A DNA stretch of 60,494 bases from Lentibacillus lipolyticus (GCA_004145795.1 SEIO01000018.1:1-60494), one strand, 5' to 3'. Shown: positions 26,001 through 34,027, counted from the first letter of the stretch. Notes: a model not told the origin generated them from the letters alone. A program made the numbers and translations.

Positions 26001-26728
26001 ACATCCGTCTGCTCACCCCAAACTTGCGGAGAAGCTGGCGGCAAGTCCGCATACCAGTCATAGAAACTTAAAATATTTCCGCCAATAAGGGACAAGAAAC
26101 GCGTTCCCCCGGAATAGCTGACCATGGACATGGCCGGAATTGGACTGAATCCGGTGACACGATCAGGTCCATACGTTTGGATGGTATGGATAATGGAACT
26201 GGCGATCATGACACAGACATCACGCCAATCGGCCCTGACAAAGCCACCTTTGCCGCGGGATTTCACATACTGCTGCCGTTTCTCGGGGTCACCGGTAATA
26301 TTTTTCCAGGCGGTAACCGGGTCATGCCCTGCATCACGTTCATCCTTCCAGAGCCGATACAAATCACTGCGGACGTACGGATATTTCACACGTACTGGGC
26401 TATATGTGTACCAGGAAAAGCTGGCGCCTCTTGGGCAGCCTCGCGGTTCATATTCCGGAAAGTCAGCCCCTGTCGTAGGATAGTCGGTCTGCTGGGTTTC
26501 TGAGGTGATGATGCCATCCTTCACATAGATTTTCCAGCTGCACGAACCGGTACAGTTTACCCCATGCGTGGAACGGACAACTTTGCCATGCGCCCATCTG
26601 TTCCGGTACATTTTCTCCCATTCACGCTGCCGCGGGCTTTCCTCCGTCCATCCATCATTGATGCGCTTACCTGGCTTTAGAAATTTCAAATGCTGAAATA
26701 GTTTATTGCTGCTGCTTTCCATCTGCAT
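23039..26728 (-). CDS. narG: Nitrate reductase alpha subunit NarG
   Basis: The catalytic molybdenum subunit that reduces nitrate to nitrite. About 1229 residues from the ATG at 26728, the normal length. The 4Fe-4S cluster FS0 ligands HxxxCxxxC are His55, Cys59 and Cys63 in HGVNCTGSC, followed by Cys98 in EPRGCPRG. The start is chosen because AGGAA lies six bases upstream; ATG codons at 26734 and 26722 are possible and the frame is open to 26836. It overlaps the end of the small upstream gene by about 26 bases. It needs the bis-MGD cofactor made with MoaD/E and MobB. Confidence 0.96.
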   Translation of the reverse strand: MQMESSSNKLFQHLKFLKPGKRINDGWTEESPRQREWEKMYRNRWAHGKVVRSTHGVNCTGSCSWKIYVKDGIITSETQQTDYPTTGADFPEYEPRGCPRGASFSWYTYSPVRVKYPYVRSDLYRLWKDERDAGHDPVTAWKNITGDPEKRQQYVKSRGKGGFVRADWRDVCVMIASSIIHTIQTYGPDRVTGFSPIPAMSMVSYSGGTRFLSLIGGNILSFYDWYADLPPASPQVWGEQTDVPESGDWYNSKYFIIWGTNLPQTRTPDAHFMVESRYNGTKVVGVSPDYAEYEKFADMWLPARAGTDGALAMAMTHVILKEFYVDDPTPYFMNYAKKFTDLPFLITVDQHGSEYRSGRFLHADDLHSQEKLGEWKTVVWDLNTNDMAVPNGTQGHRWDGGSKWNLKLEKEDGTSINPELSFLHIADEEIQVEFPYFAKEHGDIVRRGVPVKHITDKDGNKLSVTTVYDLMMAHTGVSRGLQGDYPTDYHDPKPYTPAWQESITNVSKQHVIQVAREFADNAKRTEGKSMIAMGGGTNHWFHSDQIYRSILNLVLLTGSQGVNGGGWAHYVGQEKVRPVEGWQTVAFAKDWGSPPRQQNGTSFFYFATDQYRYEERDVMKDTAWGGKYNDMHPADINALAARLGWLPSYPQFTQNSIDLVKEAREDGAKTEQDVIDSIVDKVKNGDVDWSIENPDDPRNFPRVFFNWRSNLLGDSGKGHEFFVKHLIGGDDQVMAESETSWRPETVNMNDKGAEGKADLFVSVDFRMTSSGLFSDIVLPAATWYEKYDLSTTDLHPFIHPFNAAISPPWESKSDWDTFREISRVFSELAEEYLPGETEELLTSPLGHDTTDEIAQPSGKILDWRKGETEAVPGKTMPNFSVVKRDYPNVYQKMTTIGPALKQGYGMKGVKLPGAKVYEELKERLGVSKREGLGKGNPDLYSDIKAAETILLMSGATNGRRAVEGWESMEAKTGQDLSDIAKGHEETSYTLADLTAQPRQTISTPVWSGLEKDGRRYSPFTVNTEYSIPWRTLTGRQSFYLDHEMMLDFGEGLPTYLPPVNKGPYIKGENEPEHEEKSITVRYLTPHQKWGIHTMFTESSPMVQLFRGWQVVWMNEEDGASIGLKDNDWIEVYNRNGAIAARVVLTYRLPRGAAYMYHAQDRTMGVPGTSVTKKRGGTHNSVTRITQKPTHMIGGYSQLSYGFNYYGTTGSQRDTIAVIKPMKEVNWLES

Positions 26729-26996
26729 CACCATTTCCTGAAATAGATTCAAGCGGATTGAACCGTTCCCCGACGATTCGGAACGTTCCGGTTCCTGCTT
26801 CCAGTTCTTCGAGGAACGTCTTAAAGTCAGGTGCATTTGCCCCTACCAAAATAAGCCGTTCGATCGTCTCATAATCACTTAATTGATAAATTTCCTCAAT
26901 TACTTGTGGCTCCAGCTTTCCAAACCGCATTTTGAGAAGCCCAATCAAGTCTTCGCGATCCTCTTCCATTGCAGCTTCCTGCTCAAAGTGAAACAA
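26703..26996 (-). CDS. Unknown small protein in nar operon
   Basis: A 97-residue acidic protein (LIGLLKMRFGKLEPQVIEEI ... LILVGANAPDFKTFLEEL) with no cysteine cluster, signal peptide or membrane segment. The start is either the TTG at 26996 after GAGGGGA, or the ATG at 26969 after AGGAAG. Its end overlaps the start of narG, so the two are translationally coupled. I do not recognise the family. It might be an assembly or regulatory partner of nitrate reductase; that rests on position only. Confidence 0.7.
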   Translation of the reverse strand: MFHFEQEAAMEEDREDLIGLLKMRFGKLEPQVIEEIYQLSDYETIERLILVGANAPDFKTFLEELEAGTGTFRIVGERFNPLESISGNGDADGKQQQ

Positions 26997-27012
26997 ACAA
27001 TCCCCTCACTTT

Positions 27013-27336
27013 CTATGGTTTGACCATTTTAAAATAGTCTGCGATAAGTGTTTCTTTACATGTTTTTTGAATTTCTTCACAAAACGCTGCAAAGTCATCA
27101 TCCGGTTCAAGCAGCGCCTCTTCCGCAAAATTGCGCGTCATCTCCTGTCCAAATCCTTCACCAAACCGGACGCATACTTCATAATCGGAATCTGTTTTTC
27201 TGGCAGTTGCCTGCACGTCAAATGAGTGGATATTGTGTTCTTTCAATTTGTCTATCAACACGTTATACGCACCAGGATACATGGTGCGCAGCAACTTCTT
27301 GTTTTGTTTTGTTTGCTTTGATTGTGCTGTTTTCAT
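27013..27336 (-). CDS. Unknown protein in nar operon
   Basis: A 107-residue protein with a basic N-terminus (KTAQSKQTKQNKKLLRTMYPG) and an acidic C-terminal half (EEALLEPDDDFAAFCEEIQKTCKETL). It contains three cysteines but no cluster motif. The ATG follows a GGAGGTG site, and the next gene begins 17 bases later. No family is recognised. It lies between the hemerythrin gene and the small gene before narG, all closely spaced, so it is probably made together with nitrate reductase. Confidence 0.75.
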   Translation of the reverse strand: MKTAQSKQTKQNKKLLRTMYPGAYNVLIDKLKEHNIHSFDVQATARKTDSDYEVCVRFGEGFGQEMTRNFAEEALLEPDDDFAAFCEEIQKTCKETLIADYFKMVKP

Positions 27337-27357
27337 ATGTACACCTCCAGCTTGTCA

Positions 27358-27774
27358 TCAATGTTCGGGCAAAATTCTTTCCTCTTCTTCATTGTGCATC
27401 TCATCTACAAGAATAAGCGCCTGAAAACGCTGTAATGCACCATACGTTGCACCATCCTCTTCCAGAATGCTGTTTATTTCCGTAGCAAGGGAACGCAGCA
27501 AATCATGATCCCGTGTTAAAGCAACGATATTATCGTGCAATTCTGGTGAATGGTCAGCAATTTCTTTATATAAACCTTTCTCCTCTGCGTCCGCATGCGC
27601 AAGGGTACGAGTTTCCCAATGTTCCAACAAAATGAGAGCGGTTTCCAGAGCGTCATCCGTAGCCCCGTTCTTCATCAGATTGGCGTAAACATTGGTTAGT
27701 TCCCGTGCTTCTTGCAATGCGGCCTCATGGATAGAAGCATGACTGTCAGCTTTACGCAAGGCCGGTCCTGCCAT
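27358..27774 (-). CDS. Hemerythrin-like (HHE) protein
   Basis: A 138-residue four-helix protein with the HHE di-iron ligand pattern: His in SIHEAAL, His pair in LLEHWETRTLAHADAEEKGLY (split by helix), His in LTRDHDLLRSL and HNEEE near the end. HHE proteins bind oxygen or nitric oxide, or repair damaged iron centres. The ATG at 27774 is chosen for its AAGGAG site. It is the first gene of the nar operon, 21 bases before the next gene. It may protect against nitric oxide produced during nitrate respiration. No TGTGA-type box was found upstream. Confidence 0.82.
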   Translation of the reverse strand: MAGPALRKADSHASIHEAALQEARELTNVYANLMKNGATDDALETALILLEHWETRTLAHADAEEKGLYKEIADHSPELHDNIVALTRDHDLLRSLATEINSILEEDGATYGALQRFQALILVDEMHNEEEERILPEH

Positions 27775-28037
27775 TTCATCACTCTCCTTTTTACCTAATA
27801 TTACCTGTAATCGTGTTTCGTATACGGGAATCACCGGATGATTTTTCCTTTATCGAAGTTGCCTTTCTGCTTGGGTGCTTGGAACAGTTGTGTGGGATGG
27901 GTTAGGAGGATACCCTCGTCGGGAGAAACCAAAAAAGGGAAACTTCCATCAGTTATGTGTGAGAAACTATCATGATTCTATTAGTTTCTGCATATATTTT
28001 TGTAAATCCAGTATTTGGAATGGAAGGAGGGAACCGG

Positions 28038-28229
28038 GTGAGCATTTTTGAACTGATAACCATTTTTGAGAGAGAACGGAACCAGCCACCGGAGTCCATC
28101 AACGCCCTTTTGGATTTTTATCAGCATAAATATATTACTGGTGAGATTGACATTTGCCATTATTGGAAGATATACCACTACTTACATCGCCAAGGCGCCA
28201 TATCAGCCCATGAGTATGAATATGCGTGA
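28038..28229 (+). CDS. yppF: YppF-like small protein
   Basis: A 63-residue soluble protein (FERERNQPPESINALLDFYQ ... TGEIDICHYWKIYHYLHRQG) that matches the YppF family by its RNQPP and LLDF..YI..EI blocks. Its function is unknown. The GTG start at 28038 follows a strong GGAAGGAGGG site; an upstream in-frame ATG at 27972 would add an unrelated hydrophobic stretch and has no ribosome site. It is convergent with the GH13-like gene and shares its terminator. Confidence 0.75.
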   Translation: MSIFELITIFERERNQPPESINALLDFYQHKYITGEIDICHYWKIYHYLHRQGAISAHEYEYA

Positions 28230-28242
28230 TACCGCTCGAACA

Positions 28243-28290
28243 TAAAAAAGCAGGAAGCTGTGCATTAAGCATCAGCTTCCCGCTTTTTTT
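28243..28290. terminator. Bidirectional terminator
   Basis: Stem AGCAGGAAGCTG with CAGCTTCCCGCT, flanked by A6 on the left and T8 on the right. It serves yppF and the GH13-like gene, and overlaps the last codons of the latter. Confidence 0.85.
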
Positions 28291-29762
28291 TGCTTTCGGC
28301 TTAAATAGATAACTCCGACGATAAAAATGAAGAAAATCCCAGCTAACGGAACAATCAGCGTCCAATTCAAACCAGTATTGTTCTGAATGACGTAAACCTC
28401 TGAAGTTTCCCTGGCCAGACCAATTCGAAATTCTCCATCCTCCCCGGCACGTACCAGGTTGTCACCGAGCAGTCCTTTAAGTTGTTTGCCGTCTGGAACG
28501 TCCTCTACGGCGACCGAGCGCGAGTGCGTATCATTGTTAACCGCAATAAAGACGGTCTCTCCCTCATAGCTGCGTTTGAACACACTCATCGCACCATCGG
28601 AACCGGCTAGCTCATAATCACCATGCTTTAGTGCCGGGTACTCCGAGCGCAGTGCAGCAATACGGCCAGCGAATGTTTGCAGATCCTCATCCGCGCTGTT
28701 CCATCGCACCATCCGCTGAATATCGGGAAAATCTTTGCCGGCCATCGGGATTTCCGACCCTTGCAGGATCATTGGTGCACCCGGGGCAGTGTACAAATAC
28801 GTCAAGGCCAGCTTCCATGTGGTCAAAGGGTTGCGCCCATTTTGAACCAATTTATAGGTGAAGCGTTCGGTATATTTACTATCCAGATAGTTCAGCCCCA
28901 TCCTTTTCCCATTTGCACGCCATACGTTATAAATCGTCTCAACTGGTGCACCGGGCTTGGCTAGCGTGTCGGCCATCGTTTCATGCCACGTATTGTTTTC
29001 GACTGCATCTATCCATTCCAAGTCAGCAAGTTCCCCATTATAATTACCGGGATCAAGAATGTCACCAAGTTGGAAAAACGAGGCATCTTTCTCATGAATA
29101 TGTGCTGTCAAGTCCCGTAAGAATGCCTGATTTGTTTTATCTGAGGCATGGAACCGGTACCCATCAATATTTGCTTCTTCCATCCAGAAATCAGCTGTTT
29201 CCTTTAGAAATGCCTGAACTTCCGGATTTGTCTGATCAAGTGCTATTGTCTTGTCCAGCCACCTGTGGGAAGCATCTTCATTGTTTTCTTGTACCCACCC
29301 GGCTTTATCCGGATCATCAAGCATCGGGTGTGTGTTGGCCACATAGTTCGTGACGAATTCGAGGACAATCTTCATATCCCGGCTGTGTGCTTCGTCTACA
29401 AGTTTTTTAAGATCCTTCATCGTTCCATATTGCGGGTCAACTTTACGGAAATCTTCCACCCAATAGCCGTGATAACCGTTAGGGGCGTTGTCCATAATTG
29501 GGGAGAGGATAAGAGTGGTATACCCCATCTCCTGCAGATGATCAAGTTTAGTGATAATCCCTTGCAAATCCCCGCCATGAAATGCGGATGGGTCATCCAG
29601 GTCAATATTGGTATCCAGGGACTGGTCACCATTGTTGAAACGGTCCACAAGAATATTATAAAAAATCTGCCCCTCAACTTCTTCTTCTTTTTCCTGCGCG
29701 GCAGCAGGGGTTGCGACACTAATCACCAACAGAGCCGCCAGTAGTATAACGAATCGTTTCAT
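28272..29762 (-). CDS. Membrane-anchored GH13 amylase-like pseudoenzyme
   Basis: 496 residues: signal peptide (1-22), a GH13 alpha-amylase barrel (about 30-400), a beta-sandwich, and a C-terminal membrane helix (about 467-489) with a short basic tail. The scaffold is well kept (HGGDLQGIITKLDHLQEMG, NGYHGYWVEDF, GAPMILQGSEI). The catalytic set is not: the nucleophile Asp of region II (GYRLDxxKH) is His205 and its last His is Lys209; the acid Glu of region III is Asp234; NHD of region IV is SKY (295-297); and in region I Asp and His are Glu135 and Tyr140. It probably binds glucan rather than cutting it. The ATG follows an AAGGAG site. Confidence 0.85.
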   Translation of the reverse strand: MKRFVILLAALLVISVATPAAAQEKEEEVEGQIFYNILVDRFNNGDQSLDTNIDLDDPSAFHGGDLQGIITKLDHLQEMGYTTLILSPIMDNAPNGYHGYWVEDFRKVDPQYGTMKDLKKLVDEAHSRDMKIVLEFVTNYVANTHPMLDDPDKAGWVQENNEDASHRWLDKTIALDQTNPEVQAFLKETADFWMEEANIDGYRFHASDKTNQAFLRDLTAHIHEKDASFFQLGDILDPGNYNGELADLEWIDAVENNTWHETMADTLAKPGAPVETIYNVWRANGKRMGLNYLDSKYTERFTYKLVQNGRNPLTTWKLALTYLYTAPGAPMILQGSEIPMAGKDFPDIQRMVRWNSADEDLQTFAGRIAALRSEYPALKHGDYELAGSDGAMSVFKRSYEGETVFIAVNNDTHSRSVAVEDVPDGKQLKGLLGDNLVRAGEDGEFRIGLARETSEVYVIQNNTGLNWTLIVPLAGIFFIFIVGVIYLSRKQKKAGS

Positions 29763-29956
29763 ATATGTACTCCTTCATGGATAAAATGTAAGCTCCCACT
29801 CTATTATTGACCATTGTGGATAATAGTCAATCATATGGACAGTATTGTCGAAAATACTTCATATTTTTGGTTGGGGCGGCATAGCAAGCTCTGTTCAGTT
29901 TTCTTTTATATATAAACAGAAGAATTGCCTCACATGTCTTATCAACGTTCACATAG

Positions 29957-29984
29957 AAAAAGGCCCTCCGCAACCGGAGAGCCC
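29957..29984 (-). terminator. Terminator of yisL
   Basis: On the minus strand a stem GGCTCTCCG/CGGAGGGCC with a four-base loop and a T5 run, just after yisL. Confidence 0.8.
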
Positions 29985-29990
29985 AATCCG

Positions 29991-30356
29991 TTAAGGCAAA
30001 AATCCAAGGCCAAGCCGGCCAAACCCTAAAATCAATGTGAGAATGAAAGCAATGACAAGCTGAATCCACCAGCTTTTCGTCGCTTCTTCCCTGCCTGATT
30101 TCAAGCTGATCATTTCCATTGCAAATATTGCCCAGATACCTGCCAGTGCCTTAAAGATAGCCTCACCCATTTGTGGGCCATTAAAATAAGCACCAAGCAA
30201 TGACCCACCAGAATACAGTATCAATAAATAATCCAATCGAAGAATCATTTGTACAATTTTAGCACCCTTTGCTTTCCCCGATTTATTAAGGGCAACAACA
30301 ACAATGAACAAGATGAATGCTAAGACCCATGCTGTTACGTGCAGATGTGTATTCAT
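29991..30356 (-). CDS. yisL: YisL (UPF0344) membrane protein
   Basis: A 121-residue protein with four membrane segments. THLHVTAWVLAFILF at the start and AKGAKIVQMILRLDYLLIL are recognisable UPF0344/YisL blocks. Its function is unknown. The ATG follows an AAGGAGG site. It is transcribed alone. In B. subtilis it lies near gerP, as here. Confidence 0.88.
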   Translation of the reverse strand: MNTHLHVTAWVLAFILFIVVVALNKSGKAKGAKIVQMILRLDYLLILYSGGSLLGAYFNGPQMGEAIFKALAGIWAIFAMEMISLKSGREEATKSWWIQLVIAFILTLILGFGRLGLGFLP

Positions 30357-30436
30357 TCCTAATCGTACCTCCTTCTTACATTCTTAACCATTTTCATAAT
30401 TACCATCTTAACATGTCCCCCTATGAAAAGCATTAA

Positions 30437-30552
30437 GAAAAGCGCAAGCGCCTTGCTCACCCCCGAAAAGCTTAAGCAAGAATTCGCAGTGGCGGTTTTG
30501 CCACGTAGAATTATTGCTTAAGACCTCGAGGGGGTAGGCGCTGGAGCTGGAC
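30437..30552. repeat. Nested hairpin repeat (GCGCAAGCGCC type)
   Basis: A 116-base element with four nested complementary pairs: AGCGCC/GGCGCT, CCCCC/GGGGG, CTTAAGCAA/TTGCTTAAG and GTGGC/GCCAC. The ends GCGCAAGCGCC and GGCGCTGGAGCTGG are familiar from dispersed repeats in many Bacillaceae. It lies in the 400-base gap between yisL and rocD. The remainder of the gap is AT-rich, with TATACT at 30719 as a possible -10 box for rocD but no convincing -35. Confidence 0.85.
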
Positions 30553-30759
30553 ATGGCTATTGCTGACAAAAGAGCTTAACAGAGCCAAAAATTTTATACT
30601 ATTTTAGCATTTGAAAAATAATTGAACAATCACTTACGAACACCAAGCTCTAGTCTCGTCTTGTAGCGACTGCCCGAAAAGAAATTGCAGTAAAGAAGTA
30701 TTCCAGCTCAAAAACTGTTATACTAAAATGGCAATGTATTTTTAATTCGGAGGGATACT

Positions 30760-31956
30760 ATGACAGAAACAAGCCAGCAGATCATTGACCAAACCCAGGA
30801 ATATGGTGCCAAAAACTATCACCCGCTTCCTGTCGTCATATCGAAAGCTGAAGGTGTCTGGGTGGAAGATCCGGAAGGCAACCGCTATATGGATATGCTC
30901 AGTTCCTATTCTGCATTGAACCAGGGGCATCGCCATCCGAAAATCGTGCAGGCGCTAAAAAGTCAGGCAGATGCTGTGACCCTGACCTCTCGAGCATTTC
31001 ATAACGATCAACTCGGACCATGGTATGAAAAAATTTGCAAACTGACCAATAAAGAAATGGCACTTCCAATGAACTCCGGTGCGGAAGCTGTCGAAACAGC
31101 ATTCAAAGCCGCCCGCCGCTGGGCATACGACGTTAAAGGTGTCGCAGTTGACGAGGCGGAAATCATTGTCTGTGAAGGGAACTTCCATGGCCGGACGATG
31201 ACAGCCGTCTCCCTTTCATCTGAGGCCGAATACCAGCGCGGATACGGGCCTCTGCTCCCAGGCATCAAAGTTATCCCATACGGCGACATCGACGCGTTGA
31301 AAAATGCCATCACTGAAAATACAGCAGCCTTCCTGTTTGAGCCTATCCAAGGGGAAGCCGGAATCAACATACCGCCCGAAGGATTTTTGAAAGAAGCGTA
31401 TGACGTTTGCGCTAAAAATAATGTACTGTATATGGCCGATGAAATTCAAGCGGGACTCGGCCGGACCGGAAAAATGTTTGCCTGTGACTGGGAGGATGTT
31501 GTACCGGATGTTCTGATTCTTGGCAAAGCACTTGGCGGCGGTATCATGCCTATCTCCTGTGTAGTTGCCAATAAAGAAATTCTTGGCGTCTTCAATCCGG
31601 GATCACATGGATCGACATTCGGTGGAAATCCGCTTGCTTGTGCCGTTTCTACAGCAGCCTTGGAAGTGCTGGAGGAAGAAAAGCTGGCCGATCGTTCGCT
31701 GGAACTCGGCAATCACATGATGAACGAATTGAAGAAAATCAATAATCCAACGATTAAAGAAGTACGCGGCAAAGGCCTGTTCATCGGGGTTGAACTGACC
31801 GAATCAGCCCGCCCATACTGTGAAGCATTAAAAGAAAAAGGACTGCTATGCAAAGAAACACACGATAACGTCATCCGCTTTGCACCACCGCTTGTGATCG
31901 AAAGGGAAGATCTTGACTGGGCTATTGAACACATTCAAGAAGTATTAAAAGGCTAA
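30760..31956 (+). CDS. rocD: Ornithine aminotransferase
   Basis: A PLP enzyme that converts ornithine and 2-oxoglutarate to glutamate semialdehyde and glutamate in arginine breakdown. 398 residues, normal length. Family features are [17 protein letters not shown], the PLP aspartate in [12 protein letters not shown] and the Schiff-base lysine in [10 protein letters not shown]. The ATG follows a CGGAGGG site. It stands alone rather than in a rocDEF operon. No SigL (-24/-12) promoter, which B. subtilis uses for roc genes, is visible, so its control probably differs. Confidence 0.93.
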   Translation: MTETSQQIIDQTQEYGAKNYHPLPVVISKAEGVWVEDPEGNRYMDMLSSYSALNQGHRHPKIVQALKSQADAVTLTSRAFHNDQLGPWYEKICKLTNKEMALPMNSGAEAVETAFKAARRWAYDVKGVAVDEAEIIVCEGNFHGRTMTAVSLSSEAEYQRGYGPLLPGIKVIPYGDIDALKNAITENTAAFLFEPIQGEAGINIPPEGFLKEAYDVCAKNNVLYMADEIQAGLGRTGKMFACDWEDVVPDVLILGKALGGGIMPISCVVANKEILGVFNPGSHGSTFGGNPLACAVSTAALEVLEEEKLADRSLELGNHMMNELKKINNPTIKEVRGKGLFIGVELTESARPYCEALKEKGLLCKETHDNVIRFAPPLVIEREDLDWAIEHIQEVLKG

Positions 31957-31962
31957 TTCCAA

Positions 31963-31996
31963 AGGCTGTTCCTCCATAGGGAACAGCCTCTTTTTA
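31963..31996 (+). terminator. Terminator of rocD
   Basis: Perfect ten-base stem AGGCTGTTCC/GGAACAGCCT, then C and T5. Confidence 0.88.
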
Positions 31997-32056
31997 TTTC
32001 TTGATCGTGGCCGATTTCTTTTTTCCTTTCCCCGGTTTCACAATTTAGCCTTGAAA

Positions 32057-32065
32057 CATAAACTA
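32057..32065 (+). promoter_or_regulatory. SigK-like -10 element of gerP
   Basis: CATAAACTA fits the SigK -10 pattern CATA-N3-TA exactly, with an AC 15 bases upstream as the short -35. The gerP operon is SigK-dependent in other Bacillaceae. The predicted start is close to the ribosome site, leaving a very short leader, so the assignment is moderate. Confidence 0.5.
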
Positions 32066-32085
32066 TAGGCAAAGGAGGATGTGCG

Positions 32086-32301
32086 ATGCCGGCCAAAGTA
32101 GGAGCAGTAAAAGTCAATAATATAGGTAATTCGAGCATCTTCAATATAGGAGATGTTTATTCCATGTGTCCGGAAAGTACTGCTAAAACCTATGCTGGCG
32201 GCGGTTCCTTTAACACCGGAGACGGTACCTATATTAGGCTCGGACAATCAACGACATATGTAACAGACACCGATAAGGCGGACCAAAATATTATTTCGTA
32301 A
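32086..32301 (+). CDS. gerPA: Spore germination protein GerPA
   Basis: A 71-residue member of the small GerPA/GerPF family (PAKVGAVKVNNIGNSSIFNIG ... GGSFNTGDGTYI). GerP proteins are located in the spore coat and allow germinants to pass to their receptors. The ATG follows an AAAGGAGG site. It is first in a six-gene operon that runs without terminators to 33989. Confidence 0.88.
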   Translation: MPAKVGAVKVNNIGNSSIFNIGDVYSMCPESTAKTYAGGGSFNTGDGTYIRLGQSTTYVTDTDKADQNIIS

Positions 32302-32314
32302 CGGAGTGTGTTAT

Positions 32315-32521
32315 ATGAATTTCACCATTCACCAGTCCATTTCCATTCATATGATTAAAATAGATGCGATTTCCAATTCGTCTGTTTTTCAAATTGGGAG
32401 CACCGGGAGTATCCGCGCACAATCAGATATTCACAATACAGGCGGATTCACCGAACCGGCTGAACCTGCTGAGCCTGTGGGGGAGCCGTCGATTATCCGT
32501 TTACAGCATCCTGACGCATAG
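32315..32521 (+). CDS. gerPB: Spore germination protein GerPB
   Basis: A 68-residue protein (NFTIHQSISIHMIKIDAISNSS, then VFQIGSTGSI and a Pro/Glu-rich tail EPAEPAEPVGEPS). The HQSI and VFQIGS blocks are typical of GerPB; the tail is shorter than in some relatives. The ATG at 32315 follows CGGAGTG. It lies 13 bases after gerPA. Confidence 0.86.
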   Translation: MNFTIHQSISIHMIKIDAISNSSVFQIGSTGSIRAQSDIHNTGGFTEPAEPAEPVGEPSIIRLQHPDA

Positions 32522-32589
32522 CACATTTGAAAGAAGTATGCATATGCTATGGATAGGTTGTTGCCCAGTTACAAGGAGGTCGCACAAAA

Positions 32590-33162
32590 ATGAACGACTG
32601 GAATTATTATATTTATCATCTCCATCAGCGTATGAATGAACAGGATCAAATAATCCATTCACTGGAATCAAGACTAGAGCGGCTGGAAAATGAAAAAAAT
32701 CAACAAAGCCAACAAACTATTGAAAAGGTAGAATATAACTTTGACCAATTAAAGATTGAGAATTTGGATGGGACACTGCATATTGGTTTATCACCGAATG
32801 ACTTACAGGACATAGAAGATTTTTCGGTCCCGGACGCCGGTAAGTCACCACTCAATCAACAATTGTCATCCGAACTTAACACCTATTTAAATCATCATGG
32901 TGAAGAGCTAATCCGGGATATTGCAGCACAGCATCAAATCCCCCCGGAAAACTTTGATCCGGTCGTCCTTACCGAAGACATAGCAAAGCAGCTCCCAGAA
33001 CGCATTGCATTTTATGAAAAAGAGGCAAGAAACAAACAGCCCGACTTTAATGAGGAACAATTAAAGTCACATATAACCGAACAAATCAAGCGCGAGATTC
33101 ATCACTCGCTGAATAAATATATGGAAGGGAATGAGCAGCATCATGAATATGGAGGTTCATAA
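32590..33162 (+). CDS. gerPC: Spore germination protein GerPC
   Basis: A 190-residue protein, the largest of the GerP set. It has an N-terminal coiled coil (about residues 15-45, NEQDQIIHSLESRLERLENEK interrupted here), then VEYNFDQLKIENLDGTLHIG and an acidic helical C-terminal half. GerPC is needed for coat assembly of GerP. The ATG follows an AAGGAGG site. Confidence 0.9.
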   Translation: MNDWNYYIYHLHQRMNEQDQIIHSLESRLERLENEKNQQSQQTIEKVEYNFDQLKIENLDGTLHIGLSPNDLQDIEDFSVPDAGKSPLNQQLSSELNTYLNHHGEELIRDIAAQHQIPPENFDPVVLTEDIAKQLPERIAFYEKEARNKQPDFNEEQLKSHITEQIKREIHHSLNKYMEGNEQHHEYGGS

Positions 33163-33316
33163 TTGGGGGCTTCATGTCGAAAATGTCGACATCGGCACAG
33201 TTACAGCGTCTTCCGTATTCCTTGTAGGCGACAATGAAAGCTTTGTACTCTCCTCTTTCTTTGATACCCCGCCCGAAGCAGCAGCACTCGGAGCGATTGT
33301 ACCATTATCTGGATAA
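33143..33316 (+). CDS. gerPD: Spore germination protein GerPD
   Basis: A 57-residue protein (VHNWGLHVENVDIGTV, SSVFLVGDNESF, DTPPEAAALGAIVPL) that aligns end-to-end with the GerPD family as I remember it, which supports the ATG at 33143. It overlaps the end of gerPC by 20 bases in another frame. An ATG four codons earlier is possible but sits on the ribosome site. Confidence 0.84.
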   Translation: MNMEVHNWGLHVENVDIGTVTASSVFLVGDNESFVLSSFFDTPPEAAALGAIVPLSG

Positions 33317-33328
33317 GGTGGTTCATAC

Positions 33329-33727
33329 ATGCAAAAACGTACTTCCTCCGTCAACCATGTAAAGCTTAATGGTTTAACATTCAGTGGCACGTTTACTATT
33401 GGTGATACGCAACAAGCAAACCCAAAAGCAAGGGGCATTGCCATGCAAAAAGAAGGGGCAACGTTCCAAAATGACGACGGGATATATTTCGATAACTATT
33501 CTCTTTTTCACAGGCAAGCAAACTGGCCGGAAAACGGAGTCTCTGTCCAAAAAAACACATTCCATCATGCAGATACCATACAGGTGAACAACATTAATAT
33601 TATTGGTGTCACCCAAGCAGCAATTTTTCAGATTGGCAGTCTTGAACAAGTACGCGGAGAAGCACGAATCAAACATTTTCGCCGGTATTTGGACGGCAGT
33701 GCACACACGAATCTGCCGGATTCATAA
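33329..33727 (+). CDS. gerPE: Spore germination protein GerPE
   Basis: A 132-residue protein with two copies of the GerP pattern: VNHVKLNGLTFSGTFTIGD near the N-terminus and VNNINIIGVTQAAIFQIGS at about 88-106. The ATG follows an AAGGTGG site, 12 bases after gerPD. Confidence 0.87.
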   Translation: MQKRTSSVNHVKLNGLTFSGTFTIGDTQQANPKARGIAMQKEGATFQNDDGIYFDNYSLFHRQANWPENGVSVQKNTFHHADTIQVNNINIIGVTQAAIFQIGSLEQVRGEARIKHFRRYLDGSAHTNLPDS

Positions 33728-33770
33728 ACTATCATAGTTCATCAAAATTCAAACCTAAGAAGGTGTTGTT

Positions 33771-33989
33771 ATGCCATCAATGGTCGGACCAATCAAGATT
33801 AACAGTGTTGGTGGAGGTGTCGTCAACTTTGGTGACTCCTTTTACCTGTCACCGAAAAGCTCCTCCAAAACAAGTACCGGGTCCGGGGCTCAGAATACCG
33901 GTGATTTCATTTGCACGAACAATGGTGTCAGTTCAACCAACCCGCTGGATCCCGATGTCAACGACCAAAATGTTTCCGCAAACGCATGA
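33771..33989 (+). CDS. gerPF: Spore germination protein GerPF
   Basis: A 72-residue paralogue of GerPA (PSMVGPIKINSVGGGVVNFGD ... GSGAQNTGDFICTNN ... DPDVNDQ). The ATG follows an AAGAAGGTG site. It is the last gene of the operon, followed at once by a terminator. Confidence 0.9.
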   Translation: MPSMVGPIKINSVGGGVVNFGDSFYLSPKSSSKTSTGSGAQNTGDFICTNNGVSSTNPLDPDVNDQNVSANA

Positions 33990-33990
33990 A

Positions 33991-34027
33991 CGATCTGTCA
34001 GAGCTTCACATGACAGATCGTTTTTTT
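33991..34027 (+). terminator. Terminator of gerPA-F
   Basis: Perfect ten-base stem CGATCTGTCA/TGACAGATCG, then T7. Confidence 0.92.

Noticed and set aside
27775-27970. Crp/Fnr box before the nar operon
   Set aside because: Only poor matches such as GGTGA-TTCCCG-TATAC were found, and they do not sit at -41.5 from the nearest TAATAT hexamer.
30640-30759. SigL (-24/-12) promoter before rocD
   Set aside because: A TTGCA is present, but no GG element lies at the required distance upstream.
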